Shown here: positions 1 through 8,355 of the stretch, piece by piece | Layout of the letters: each line of letters starts with the position of its first letter | Numbering within the stretch: the stretch's first letter is position 1 | Assembly (NCBI RefSeq): GCF_016924755.1 | Contig: NZ_JAFFJX010000002.1 | Span: 248,001 to 312,000, forward strand | Direction: 5' to 3' | DNA: 64,000 bases | Source: Longitalea arenae | Lineage (GTDB): Bacteria; Bacteroidota; Bacteroidia; Chitinophagales; Chitinophagaceae | Translations under genes and position numbers: made by a program | Notes under the pieces: generated by a model | The model's database searches: none | What the model saw: the letters and a program-made list of their open reading frames with translations, nothing else | Told to the model about the DNA's origin: nothing

Positions 1-461
1 GGGTAAACAGCAGCTGGAGAGGTGATCACATCCGCATGAACCATCATGTGAATATCGGTGTGGCCGTAGCTGTTCCTGAAGGCTTACTCGTACCCGTTGT
101 ACGTTTTGCCGATCAGAAATCATTATCACAGATCGCTACAGAAGTAAAAGATTACGCAAAGAAAGCAAAAGATAAAAAACTGCAACCCAGCGATTGGGAA
201 GGCAGCACCTTTACCATCAGTAACCTGGGTATGTTTGGCATTGAGGAATTCACCGCCATCATTAACCAACCAGACTCCTGCATTCTGGCCGTAGGCGCCA
301 TTAATCAGGTTCCCATTGTAAAAGATGGTCAGATCAAAGTAGGTAATATCATGAAAGTTACCCTAACCTGCGACCACCGCGTGGTTGACGGTGCAACGGG
401 TGCCGCATTCCTGCAAACCCTGCAAGGTTTACTGGAAGAGCCCCTGCGCATGCTCGTGTAA
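1..461 (+). CDS. 2-oxoacid dehydrogenase E2 (dihydrolipoamide acyltransferase), 3' end only
   Basis: This is the C-terminal part of the catalytic domain of an E2 acyltransferase, which moves the acyl group from lipoamide to CoA in the pyruvate (or another 2-oxoacid) dehydrogenase complex in the cytoplasm. The frame is open from base 3 and the gene begins before the window, so about 152 residues are visible. The active-site signature DHRVVDGA lies near the C-terminus, and SNLGMFGIEEFTAIINQP and LAVGA are typical of this fold. The lipoyl and E1/E3-binding domains are outside the window, so the exact substrate cannot be read; pyruvate is the most likely. A hairpin terminator follows about 30 bases after the stop. 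Confidence 0.93.
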   Translation, partial: VNSSWRGDHIRMNHHVNIGVAVAVPEGLLVPVVRFADQKSLSQIATEVKDYAKKAKDKKLQPSDWEGSTFTISNLGMFGIEEFTAIINQPDSCILAVGAINQVPIVKDGQIKVGNIMKVTLTCDHRVVDGATGAAFLQTLQGLLEEPLRMLV

Positions 462-489
462 TTAATTCATTGTAACCTGAAATAAAGTA

Positions 490-517
490 GGTCTCACCGT
501 TGTGGTGGGACCTTTTT
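490..517 (+). terminator. Rho-independent terminator after the E2 gene
   Basis: A 9-base stem GGTCTCACC (490-498) pairs with GGTGGGACC (504-512) around the loop GTTGT, with one G-T wobble, and is followed directly by TTTTT. It lies 28 bases after the E2 stop codon. Confidence 0.88.
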
Positions 518-533
518 GTTGGGGTATGGGCGG

Positions 534-632
534 TTGCAGTGAGCAGTTGGCAGTTCGCAATTCGCAGTTGGCAGTTTGCAGTGGGCAGTTGGCAGTTCGC
601 GGTTGCCGTTGGCAGCTGGCAATTGGCATTCA
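534..632. repeat. Short-word repeat tract (GCAGTTGGCAGTT words)
   Basis: The words GCAGTT, GGCAGTT and TTCGC are reiterated in imperfect tandem form through this stretch (for example GCAGTTGGCAGTTCGCAATT). Frames across it read as repeats such as NCQLPTANCQL on the minus strand, which is the translation of the repeat and not a protein. Together with the adjoining 26-bp repeats it fills the gap between the E2 terminator and the next gene. Confidence 0.8.
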
Positions 633-645
633 AACGGCGGCCTTG

Positions 646-749
646 TTGCCTTTCTGCCTTTTTGCCTCGTTCCTTGTATTGCCTTGCTGCCTTTCTGCCT
701 TGTATTGCCTTGTTGCCTTTCTGCCTTGTATTGCCTTGTTGCCTTTTCC
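646..749. repeat. 26-bp tandem repeat, three units plus a degenerate one
   Basis: Three near-identical 26-base units start at 672, 698 and 724, each beginning CCTTGTATTGCCTTG and continuing with CTGCCTTTCTG or a close variant. A more diverged copy precedes them from about 646. The tract is pyrimidine-rich (CCTT/GCC words) and ends about 40 bases before the lipoprotein start. No promoter element stands out. Confidence 0.85.
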
Positions 750-791
750 CTACTTTTTAGCTACTTTTATCGCCATTCAAGACCCAACCCC

Positions 792-1646
792 ATGAAACCT
801 ATATTACTGTTCTTCTCTGCCATCATAATTCTTAACTCCTGCTCTGATAATGCCAGCACCGGACTGCCTTTCACCAAAGATTCGCTGATCGGCAACTGGA
901 TGATGATCAGGGTAAAACAAAACGCAATCATCCTCTCCGGACGCAGCGATGCATTTTACGATTACCGCGATTCAGTAATGGAGCCTTTATACAATAACCT
1001 CGAAATGGCCGCCTTTCGCTTTCAACCTACAGGCGTGGTGACGGTTGACGAAGGCAAGGTTGAAAAAACAACCGGGAACTGGGTGTTCAACGACAAACGG
1101 GAACTCCTGATGCAGTATAAATACCTTATCGAAAAAAACAAATCCCTGTTCTCGGTAAAACATTACTGGCACGATAGCCTGCAGCTGGAAAATGTGATCG
1201 AGAGAAATACAGACACAATGTATGTCACTTACTACCTTGTAAAATTAAGGACCAACGATACCGTTCCCGACCTCTTCGACCCTGCCATCAATAAATGGCG
1301 CGAAAGACCACAACAGGCCGAAAGCGAAGATGCCATTAAATTACGGCTGAAACAGGTTTTATATTATTACTCCGCCTACTTTGCCAACATTTCAGCCAAC
1401 AAAGTACCGTACTTCAATATCACAAAGATCCTGGCCCCTATTAAGTTCTATAGCGGCGGCATTGGCGTTAAACGTTATAAGGAAGACGACGACTGGACGA
1501 AGGTCTTTTACGATAACGAGGACGCAAAAAAAGCACACGTGATGCTTAATCATGCTTTCGATAACATTAAAGGTTACCCTGACAGAGGCCGCGATTATGT
1601 ACAGGAATATATAGCTGCCCTGAAGATGGTAGCTGATGCTTTATAG
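792..1646 (+). CDS. Putative secreted lipoprotein of unknown function
   Basis: A 284-residue protein that I do not recognise. The N-terminus MKPILLFFSAIIILNSC is a lipoprotein signal: a short basic start, a hydrophobic core and a lipobox-like LNSC whose cysteine would be lipidated, placing the protein at the inner or outer membrane. The frame stays open far upstream through the repeat tract, but that extension is reiterated low-complexity sequence, so the ATG at 792 is chosen. The region around GNWMMIRVK, with VVTVDEGKVEKTTGNWVFND further on, resembles lipocalin-like stress or copy-number lipoproteins of Bacteroidota that contain a 'GxW' strand, but this is only a loose impression. The C-terminal part is charged and probably helical. 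It appears to stand alone. Confidence 0.75.
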   Translation: MKPILLFFSAIIILNSCSDNASTGLPFTKDSLIGNWMMIRVKQNAIILSGRSDAFYDYRDSVMEPLYNNLEMAAFRFQPTGVVTVDEGKVEKTTGNWVFNDKRELLMQYKYLIEKNKSLFSVKHYWHDSLQLENVIERNTDTMYVTYYLVKLRTNDTVPDLFDPAINKWRERPQQAESEDAIKLRLKQVLYYYSAYFANISANKVPYFNITKILAPIKFYSGGIGVKRYKEDDDWTKVFYDNEDAKKAHVMLNHAFDNIKGYPDRGRDYVQEYIAALKMVADAL

Positions 1647-1750
1647 TGAATGGACAATAGCAAATAGTGAATAGGTCGCAAATGTGCAGATCAATAAACG
1701 GACTTGCACCGCCGAACGACATTGACCATTCACCATTGGCCATTGATTAA
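1647..1750. repeat. Short-word repeat tract between convergent genes
   Basis: Words such as AATGGACAATAG, AATAGTGAATAG, CCATTCACCATTGGCCATTG recur imperfectly between the lipoprotein stop and the end of the minus-strand phosphoesterase gene. On the minus strand it reads as ATGG/AATGGTGAATGG words. It resembles the other word tracts in this window in style but not in sequence. No clear terminator hairpin with a T run is present. Confidence 0.55.
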
Positions 1751-3592
1751 TTATTTAACGCTTAGCAACACCACCTTCCCATCCATGGTAGAAGCAATCA
1801 ATTCTTTCTTACTCAGCACCCGTATGGTATTTACCATGGAATTATCGATCTTGTAAGCCCAGCTGGTCTTTTGAGTAGCGGGATCAATAGCGTATACCAC
1901 GCCATTGCGTGTACCAAAGAATACCTGCCCGTCTTTTTCAATCAGCATCGATGGCACATGCTCATAGCCAAAACCGGCATTCATTACCCAGGCAGGCCGC
2001 TGTTCGGTGCGGCTCGTAGCATATGCCGCCACCGTATCCTGCATGGTTTTTCCGTATACGTACTTACCATCGGCCGAAATGCCGATCGATTCCCGTACGC
2101 GCGTTTCACTATTCTTCCATAATGTATTGCCTGTAATTGCATCAATGGCGTATAAGGTTCGGTTCGGACAAACCACATACACTACACTGTCATGCGCCAC
2201 CGGAATACAGGCGGCAGGCGAGAAATTGATGACGGAAAAACCCGGGTTCCATTGCCAGGCCAGCTGTCCGTTACTCCTGTTCACTGCATATAAATGTTTA
2301 TCCCAGGCGCCGAAGATCACTGAATTACCATAGATCAAAGGGGTGCTCACCACCGGCCCCTGAAGGCCGTTGAAGGTCCAGATAGCAGCGCCGTTCTTTA
2401 AGTTCAGCGCCCTGAAACGATGATCGCTGCCCCCAATGAAAACCGTATCGCCAACGATCACCGGGGAACCCAGCACTGAAGCATCCGTTTTTACTTTCCA
2501 GATCAATTGTCCCGAGCTAACATTTAAACAATAGACATGGCCATCACCTGAGCCCAGCACCAGCTTTCCGGCCTGCACCGCAGGTGAAGAAAAAACAGCG
2601 CCATTCGTTTTATAACTCCATTTCTTTTTACCGTCTTTTTGCGACAAAGCCATTACGACCCCGTTCTGGTTTCCGAAAACCACGAGGTTATTGGCAACTG
2701 CCGGTGTGGATATCACATTGGCATCGGAAGAATATACCCATTTCGGTTTTACCTGAGGGTAATTTGTATTGATGACATAGGAAGGCCGCTCAAAACGTTT
2801 GGATGTATCGATCTTACTGAATGTAACTTTCGTCCAGGAAGGCAGGGTTTCAACGCCCGGCCTGCGCTCGGTATACACTACGGAGTCATTATAAACATCC
2901 ACCAGGTTATAGCCGCCAACCGCAGCTTTGGCGCGCAGGTTCGAACGGCCCATCACCCCGGGAATACCTTCAAAATTCAATGCATGGTTATTATGACCAT
3001 GACCACAAATAATAAGTTTTGTATTAAAGTGTTTCAAGCGGTCAGTGATCTCGTACCAGTTATCGAGACTGTTATCAATGGGATAATGATTACAGAAAAT
3101 AATGGGCTTGTCTTTGGGGGTTTTAGCCAGCAGGCTATCGAGCCAGACAATGGCGCTGCGGGGAATATGTCCATCGCTCATTCTTACATAGGGGCCTGAA
3201 GCGCAGCCAATGAAACGAACGCCATTGTAATCGAAATGAAATTTGTCGTAACCGAAGGTGCTGGTATAATGGTCGCCACCGCTTTCACTCCACCCCGTGT
3301 CGTGATTACCCGGAATGATATAATACTTCACTTTTAAACTGTCGAGGATCTGTTTCGCAACCAGCAACTGGGCATCGGTGCCCAGTTCGGTAATATCGCC
3401 GGTGATGATCACGAAGGCCACATCAGGCTGTTCGTTGATATCCCGAACGGTTCGGCGCAAGTCTTCCTCGGCCGATCCATTAGGTGAACCGACGTGGGTA
3501 TCACTGATATGAATAAAACGGAAAGATTTAATTTGTGCCGAAAGGGTCATGCACCCCAACAGCAACATGGAGATAATAAAAAGCCTTTTCAT
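1751..3592 (-). CDS. Secreted metallophosphoesterase with C-terminal PQQ-like beta-propeller
   Basis: A 613-residue exported protein. After a signal peptide (MKRLFIISMLLLGCMTLSAQ) comes a calcineurin-type metallophosphoesterase domain (roughly 25-270) with the metal-ligand motifs HISDTHVG, ITGDI, GNHD, NHYP and GHGHN. The second half (about 300-613) is a run of WD/PQQ-like blades, seen as repeated patterns of the type VYSSDANVISTPAVANN, VFGNQNG, LVLGSGDGHVYCLN and VYAIDPATQKTSWAYK. The phosphoesterase probably acts on a phosphomono- or diester outside the cytoplasm; the substrate is unknown. The ATG at 3592 is chosen over an in-frame upstream start because the signal peptide begins there. The gene is convergent with the lipoprotein gene. 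Confidence 0.9.
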   Translation of the reverse strand: MKRLFIISMLLLGCMTLSAQIKSFRFIHISDTHVGSPNGSAEEDLRRTVRDINEQPDVAFVIITGDITELGTDAQLLVAKQILDSLKVKYYIIPGNHDTGWSESGGDHYTSTFGYDKFHFDYNGVRFIGCASGPYVRMSDGHIPRSAIVWLDSLLAKTPKDKPIIFCNHYPIDNSLDNWYEITDRLKHFNTKLIICGHGHNNHALNFEGIPGVMGRSNLRAKAAVGGYNLVDVYNDSVVYTERRPGVETLPSWTKVTFSKIDTSKRFERPSYVINTNYPQVKPKWVYSSDANVISTPAVANNLVVFGNQNGVVMALSQKDGKKKWSYKTNGAVFSSPAVQAGKLVLGSGDGHVYCLNVSSGQLIWKVKTDASVLGSPVIVGDTVFIGGSDHRFRALNLKNGAAIWTFNGLQGPVVSTPLIYGNSVIFGAWDKHLYAVNRSNGQLAWQWNPGFSVINFSPAACIPVAHDSVVYVVCPNRTLYAIDAITGNTLWKNSETRVRESIGISADGKYVYGKTMQDTVAAYATSRTEQRPAWVMNAGFGYEHVPSMLIEKDGQVFFGTRNGVVYAIDPATQKTSWAYKIDNSMVNTIRVLSKKELIASTMDGKVVLLSVK

Positions 3593-4001
3593 GGCTGGCA
3601 AATTAATATATAATTGAGCTGCAACTACCAGCACAAAACAGCAAGCATATTAAATTATCATTTCGGGGATTTGAGGTTTGCGGATCTTTCGATTCTGACC
3701 TTTCTGGATTTTGCCAAAAGGTTAGCATCTAACTACGTCTCAAAGATGCCGTAATCGCATATCAGAAAACTTAGGACTCGCCTGTAATTTTTGCATTATT
3801 TCCGCTACCAATTATAAAAGAATGCAACATGATGAACGCCGAACGTGAAACACCAAAAACCAAACGCTTAATGCGGTACGCTTAATGCTGCTTTCCGCAT
3901 CAGCGAACGTTGAGTAGGCAGGCTTTGATCCAGGACCGTAGCGATCAGCATTTACCGTTCTACGTTCTGCGTTTTCCACTCAATTAAAACCCTTAACCAC
4001 T
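3593..4001. other. Intergenic region, 409 bases
   Basis: This region lies between the divergent phosphoesterase and NfeD-like genes. It contains a word tract (GGATTTGAGGTTTGCGGATC around 3666) and a distant inverted pair, AACGCCGAACGT near 3835 and ACGTTCTGCGTT near 3962, that match as reverse complements at 11 of 12 bases. I find no open frame worth calling and no exact TAnnTTTG box near the 4002 start. Confidence 0.5.
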
Positions 4002-4601
4002 ATGTTACTAAGTATTGCTGACTGGTGGCAGCACCTCGGGAACTTCGAAAAGGTCCTTTGGGGTATTGCCCTTGTGTTCTCTTCACTTTACCTGCTGCAA
4101 AGCGTATTATCCATTTCGGGCGGTGATGCCGATCATACGGGTGGTGATGCAGACAGCGATGTAAACCACGATGATGGTATAGATCACCAGTTCTTTACGA
4201 TCAAGAATATGATCGCATTTTTCACCATGTTCGGCTGGGTGGGCATTGCCAGCCATTACAGTGGTATGAGCAAGATAACAACCATTCTGCTTGGCCTGGC
4301 TGCAGGAACCATCCTTGTGTTAATGATGATGTTCATTTTGAAGAATATGAGCAAACTGCGTCACAATGGCGCCATGCAAATGCAGAACGCGATCAATAAA
4401 ACAGGTACTACTTATCTTTTTATTCCAGCCAAAAGGGGCGGCGTTGGTAAAGTTCATATTAAAGTGCAGGGAACACTGCATGAATTGCCGGCCATTACAG
4501 ATGATGAAACAGAAATTGCCACCGGCAAACTCATCCGGGTAAAGAACATTATCAACGACCGCATTTTACTGGTAACAGTTGCAGACAATAGTCTTTTTTA
4601 A
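4002..4601 (+). CDS. NfeD/YqiJ-like membrane protein with C-terminal OB-fold
   Basis: A 199-residue membrane protein with three predicted membrane segments (about 18-38, 66-84 and 92-113) and a C-terminal small beta domain (about 130-199) of the OB-fold type found in NfeD/YqiJ proteins, ending RVKNIINDRILLVTVAD. Such proteins partner with flotillins in membrane microdomains, and the next gene, 36 bases downstream, is a flotillin. Between the first two membrane segments is an unusual acidic and histidine-containing linker (residues 40-62, with GGDADHTGGDADSD). The role, membrane organisation with the flotillin, follows from family and context. Confidence 0.82.
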   Translation: MLLSIADWWQHLGNFEKVLWGIALVFSSLYLLQSVLSISGGDADHTGGDADSDVNHDDGIDHQFFTIKNMIAFFTMFGWVGIASHYSGMSKITTILLGLAAGTILVLMMMFILKNMSKLRHNGAMQMQNAINKTGTTYLFIPAKRGGVGKVHIKVQGTLHELPAITDDETEIATGKLIRVKNIINDRILLVTVADNSLF

Positions 4602-4637
4602 AAATCAACCAACATATCAACCCTTAATTTTCCACGT

Positions 4638-6224
4638 ATGGATTACATTCTCATTGCGGTGGCAGGAACTGTGCTGTTCCTGTTCATCCTTATCATTTCG
4701 ATGTTCAGACGATACAAACGATGTCCCAGTGACCGGGTGCTCGTTGTATACGGTAAAGTAGGCCGCTCACAAGATGGTACTGAAGGTAACCTGAGCGCCA
4801 AATGTATTCACGGCGGCGCCGCTTTTATCTGGCCCATCATCCAGGATTATTCATTCCTCGACCTTACGCCAATTTCCATTGAAGTGAACCTTACCAATGC
4901 GTTAAGTAAGCAAAACATCCGCGTTGATGTGCCTTCCCGCTTTACGGTTGGTATATCAACCGAACAGGGTGTTATGCAGAATGCCGCTGAACGTTTGCTG
5001 GGTTTGCGGCAAGATCAGATCCATGACCTGGCAAAAGATATTATCCTGGGACAAATGCGGCTGGTAGTGGCCATGATGGATATTGAAGAGATCAACAGCA
5101 ACCGGGATAAGTTCCTCTCAAATATTGCTTCTAACGTTGAAGCGGAGCTGAACAAGATCGGCCTCAAAATGATCAACGTAAACGTAACCGATATTAAAGA
5201 CGAAAGCGGTTATATTGAAGCGCTGGGTAAGGAAGCTTCTGCGAAAGCCATCAATGAAGCAAAGAAAAGCGTGGCCGAGCAGGATAAAGTGGGTGAAATA
5301 GGTAAAGCGATCGCCGAAAGAGAACGCGACATCAGCCTGAAGCAAACCCAGAAAGAGCGCGACGTACAGATTGCCGAAACACAACGCGACCGCGATACCA
5401 GGATCGCCGTAGCTGAAAAAGACAAAGAGATCCTCATCGCAGGGGCAAAAAGAGATGAACAGATCGGCAAGGTAGAAGCAGAAAGAGATACCCGTATCAA
5501 ATCGGCAGAAGCGAACTCTATTGCGGTACAGGGGGAAAACCTGGCAAAGATCCAGATCGCCGATTCAGAAGCTTCCCGTCGTGAACGCGAAGCGGAAGCC
5601 CTCAAACGCGCCATCGCTGCTGAAAAAGTACAGGCGGCGAAAGCTTTGGAAGAAGCATACCTCGCTGAACAGAAAGCGGAAGATGCACGTGCTGAAAAAG
5701 AACGTGCATCTCAAAACGCGAACATTGTGGTAACCGCTGAGATCCAAAAACAGAAAGCCATCATTGAAGCGCAGGCCGAAGCCGAAAAGATCAGGGAGAA
5801 AGCAAAAGGGGAAGCAGACGCCATTTATGCGAAACTGGAAGCGGAGGCGCGTGGTATGTATGAGATCCTGACCAAACAGGCGGAAGGCCTTGACAGGATC
5901 GTGAAAGCTGCCGGCAATAATCCGAAAGATGCCGTGCTCTTGCTCATCTCAGATAAACTGCCTGAGCTGGTAAGAATGCAAACCGATGCTATCAAGAACA
6001 TCAAGATAGATAAGGTTACAGTTTGGGAAAACGGCCAGAACGGCGCTGACAAAAGCTCAACCGCCAACTTTATATCGGGCATGTACAAGGCGGTACCTCC
6101 GTTAAAAGATATATTTAACATGGCTGGTATGGACCTGCCCTCTTACCTGGGCCATACAAAGAAAGAGGAGCAGAACCACAAGGAAATAGCGAATAACGCA
6201 ACGGAACTTATGGTAAAAGAGTAA
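4638..6224 (+). CDS. Flotillin family protein (YqiK-like, SPFH domain)
   Basis: A 528-residue protein with one N-terminal membrane segment (about 3-21), an SPFH/band-7 domain (about 30-200, with RFTVGISTEQGVMQNAAERL) and a long alanine/glutamate/lysine-rich coiled coil (about 200-410; repeated AERERDI, IAETQRDRDT and similar). The C-terminal segment (VKAAGNNPKDAVLLLISDKL) is typical of bacterial flotillins. It would oligomerise on the inner face of the cytoplasmic membrane and form lipid microdomains. It follows the NfeD-like gene closely and probably shares its transcript. The hairpin at 6286-6314 can end this transcript. Confidence 0.93.
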   Translation: MDYILIAVAGTVLFLFILIISMFRRYKRCPSDRVLVVYGKVGRSQDGTEGNLSAKCIHGGAAFIWPIIQDYSFLDLTPISIEVNLTNALSKQNIRVDVPSRFTVGISTEQGVMQNAAERLLGLRQDQIHDLAKDIILGQMRLVVAMMDIEEINSNRDKFLSNIASNVEAELNKIGLKMINVNVTDIKDESGYIEALGKEASAKAINEAKKSVAEQDKVGEIGKAIAERERDISLKQTQKERDVQIAETQRDRDTRIAVAEKDKEILIAGAKRDEQIGKVEAERDTRIKSAEANSIAVQGENLAKIQIADSEASRREREAEALKRAIAAEKVQAAKALEEAYLAEQKAEDARAEKERASQNANIVVTAEIQKQKAIIEAQAEAEKIREKAKGEADAIYAKLEAEARGMYEILTKQAEGLDRIVKAAGNNPKDAVLLLISDKLPELVRMQTDAIKNIKIDKVTVWENGQNGADKSSTANFISGMYKAVPPLKDIFNMAGMDLPSYLGHTKKEEQNHKEIANNATELMVKE

Positions 6225-6285
6225 TATACCGTTAACCGTATTACGGTTCGCAACAAGCCACGGTTACTATATTATCACTATCTTT

Positions 6286-6314
6286 AAAGAGTCCCGCAAC
6301 AAGCGGGGCTCTTT
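6286..6314 (+). terminator. Terminator-like hairpin directly against the ubiA-family start codon
   Basis: A 12-base stem AAAGAGTCCCGC (6286-6297) pairs with GCGGGGCTCTTT (6303-6314) around AACAA, with one wobble. It reads as the flotillin terminator, but the trailing T run is only CTTT inside the stem and the ATG of the next gene begins at 6315, so the hairpin also occupies the place where a ribosome binding site would be. A 10-base direct repeat, CGCAACAAGC, occurs at 6249 and in the loop at 6295. Confidence 0.75.
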
Positions 6315-7178
6315 ATGTTACGATCATCTACCATACAATTACTTCGGTTTCATTTTTCCTTCTTTCTGTTACCGGTATACCTATTCGCTGTAAGCCAGGT
6401 ACCGGCTATTCATACAGCAGATGCCCTGCTGATCTTTTTTATACTGCATTTGCTGGTGTATCCTTCGAGCAACGGGTACAATTCTTATATGGATCGCGAT
6501 GAAACGAGTATCGGCGGCATTAAAACGCCGCTCCCGCCTACCCGGCAGTTATTCTATGTAAGCATAATGATGGACCTCATGGCGATCGGTTTAAGCTTCA
6601 TCATCGGCTACTGGTTTACTATTTGCATAGTGGCTTATATAGCCGCATCAAGAGCATACAGTTACCGGGGCATCCGGCTGAAGAAATATCCGGTTGCAGG
6701 CTATCTGACCGTCATCATTTTTCAGGGCGCCGTAACATTTTTTATGGTATATCATGGAAGCAGTATCAATAAAACACTGGCAGTGCCGCCAGCCGGCATG
6801 GCAGCGGCCAGTTTACTGATCGGTGGGTTTTATCCGCTCACCCAGATCTATCAGCATGAGGCCGACAGGAAGGACGGCGTTATTACCATCAGCGCTTTAC
6901 TGGGCTACCGCGGCACTTTTATTTTTACCGCCCTGGTGTACAGCATAGCAATGTGTGTGCTTGCCTGGTGGTTCATCAGCCATGACCAACAAATAAAGTT
7001 CCTTGCATTAGCAACTATGATGCTGCCCATTCTCGTATATTTTTTCAGTTGGGCCGGTTTGGTTTGGAAAGATGAACAAAGGGCCGATTTTTCCAATACC
7101 ATGCGCATGAATATACTGGCGTCTATCTGCACGAATCTGGCTTTTCTTACCTTATTAATCTGGAGGGGATTTGAGTAA
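6315..7178 (+). CDS. UbiA family prenyltransferase
   Basis: A 287-residue polytopic membrane protein with about eight or nine hydrophobic segments. It carries the two Asp-rich motifs of UbiA enzymes that bind the Mg-diphosphate of a prenyl donor: NSYMDRDET (residues 56-64) and HEADRKDG (181-188). Members attach an isoprenoid chain to an aromatic or similar acceptor. It is the first gene of a run that continues with a type III polyketide synthase (8-base overlap), a methyltransferase and a flavoprotein, so its acceptor is probably the polyketide product or a derivative; this is inference. The N-terminus LLRFHFSFFLLPVY begins as expected for the family, so the ATG at 6315, immediately after the hairpin, is kept. 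Confidence 0.88.
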   Translation: MLRSSTIQLLRFHFSFFLLPVYLFAVSQVPAIHTADALLIFFILHLLVYPSSNGYNSYMDRDETSIGGIKTPLPPTRQLFYVSIMMDLMAIGLSFIIGYWFTICIVAYIAASRAYSYRGIRLKKYPVAGYLTVIIFQGAVTFFMVYHGSSINKTLAVPPAGMAAASLLIGGFYPLTQIYQHEADRKDGVITISALLGYRGTFIFTALVYSIAMCVLAWWFISHDQQIKFLALATMMLPILVYFFSWAGLVWKDEQRADFSNTMRMNILASICTNLAFLTLLIWRGFE

Positions 7179-8271
7179 AATTATTGCCATTGGTACTGCG
7201 GTGCCTTCATTCCGGCACAATCAACAGGATATTCTGCAATTCATGCAGCTGATCTATTCGTACACAGAGGCCGACAGGCGACGCTTGCGCTTTTTGTACC
7301 ATCAGAGCCATATCGATACCCGTTATTCCGTCATTCCCGATTACAGCCGTCCCTGTGCTGAATGGAAGTTCTATCCACATAGCGAAAACCTGGAGCCATT
7401 TCCTTCGCTGGAGCAACGCATGACCTGGTATCACAAATACGCCCCGCAGTTGTCGGTAAATGCCATTCGCGATTGTCTCGATGGCAAATTATCAGAATCG
7501 GCTATCACCCACCTGATCACGGTCAGCTGCACCGGCATGAGCGCTCCCGGGCTCGACCTGTATGTAATGGAGCTGCTCGATCTGCCGCGGCACACGGCGC
7601 GCTCTTCTATCAATTTCATGGGCTGTTATGCCGGCATTCATGCATTGAAAACAGCCGACGCCATTTGCAAAGCCGACCCGCGGGCGAAAGTACTGATCGT
7701 ATGCACCGAACTGTGCACATTACATTTTCAACGCGAGCCAACGATCGACAATATTGCATCGAGCCTCTTATTTGCCGATGGCAGTGCTGCTGCCGTTGTA
7801 ACCGCCGATGATCATCCCGCCAAAGGCATTCGTCTCGATGGATTTTATTCAGAAGTGATCCCCAAAGGCAAAAAAGACATGGCCTGGGAAATTTCATCTA
7901 CGGGCTTTCTGATGACCCTGAGCAGCTATATACCCGATCTGCTGGAAGAGGATTTCAGCCATTTCACTTCCAGGGCGCTGGCAAACTCGGGGTTAAGCCT
8001 CCAGGATATTGGCCACTGGTGTATACATCCGGGCGGAAAGAAAATCCTCGAAGCCGTTCACAAAACACTGTCGTTACCTGCCCACGAATTACAGGCTTCG
8101 CACGATATACTGCAGCAATATGGCAACATGTCGTCGCCTACCATACTGTTCGTGCTGAAGAAAATGATGCCTTCCCTCCTCCACAACCATAACAGGAAAG
8201 AACATATTTTCGGCGCGGCCTTCGGCCCGGGCCTCACTATGGAAACCTTTGTAGCCTCTGCGAATTCCTAA
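7171..8271 (+). CDS. Type III polyketide synthase (chalcone/stilbene synthase family)
   Basis: A 366-residue thiolase-fold enzyme that would extend an acyl-CoA starter with malonyl-CoA and cyclise the chain to a resorcinol, pyrone or similar ring. The catalytic triad is visible: Cys152 in NFMGCYAG, His286 in CIHPGG and Asn319 in YGNMSSPT, with the C-terminal FGPG loop (351-354). The start is TTG at 7171: the next methionine lies after the conserved IGTAVPS segment, and GGAGGGG sits just upstream. It overlaps the prenyltransferase gene by 8 bases, which suggests translational coupling. The product cannot be read from sequence; alkylresorcinol-type phenolic lipid is plausible given the methyltransferase and flavoprotein that follow. 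Confidence 0.92.
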   Translation: MSKIIAIGTAVPSFRHNQQDILQFMQLIYSYTEADRRRLRFLYHQSHIDTRYSVIPDYSRPCAEWKFYPHSENLEPFPSLEQRMTWYHKYAPQLSVNAIRDCLDGKLSESAITHLITVSCTGMSAPGLDLYVMELLDLPRHTARSSINFMGCYAGIHALKTADAICKADPRAKVLIVCTELCTLHFQREPTIDNIASSLLFADGSAAAVVTADDHPAKGIRLDGFYSEVIPKGKKDMAWEISSTGFLMTLSSYIPDLLEEDFSHFTSRALANSGLSLQDIGHWCIHPGGKKILEAVHKTLSLPAHELQASHDILQQYGNMSSPTILFVLKKMMPSLLHNHNRKEHIFGAAFGPGLTMETFVASANS

Positions 8272-8355
8272 TATTTTGTTATTAGCCGTCAGGCTGCATC
8301 TTTCCGGCGGCTTTGCCTGTTTCGCGGGTCGATTAGAAAATCATAAATTACAATC

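Noticed and set aside
358-633. Minus-strand open frame reading NCQLPTANCQL-type repeats, and overlapping plus-strand frames at 500-795
   Set aside because: They are translations of the word-repeat tract. The minus-strand frame also runs into the E2 gene, and no frame has a protein-like composition or start context.
576-791. Upstream extension of the lipoprotein gene to 576
   Set aside because: The added 72 residues come from the repeat tract, and the lipobox signal begins at 792.
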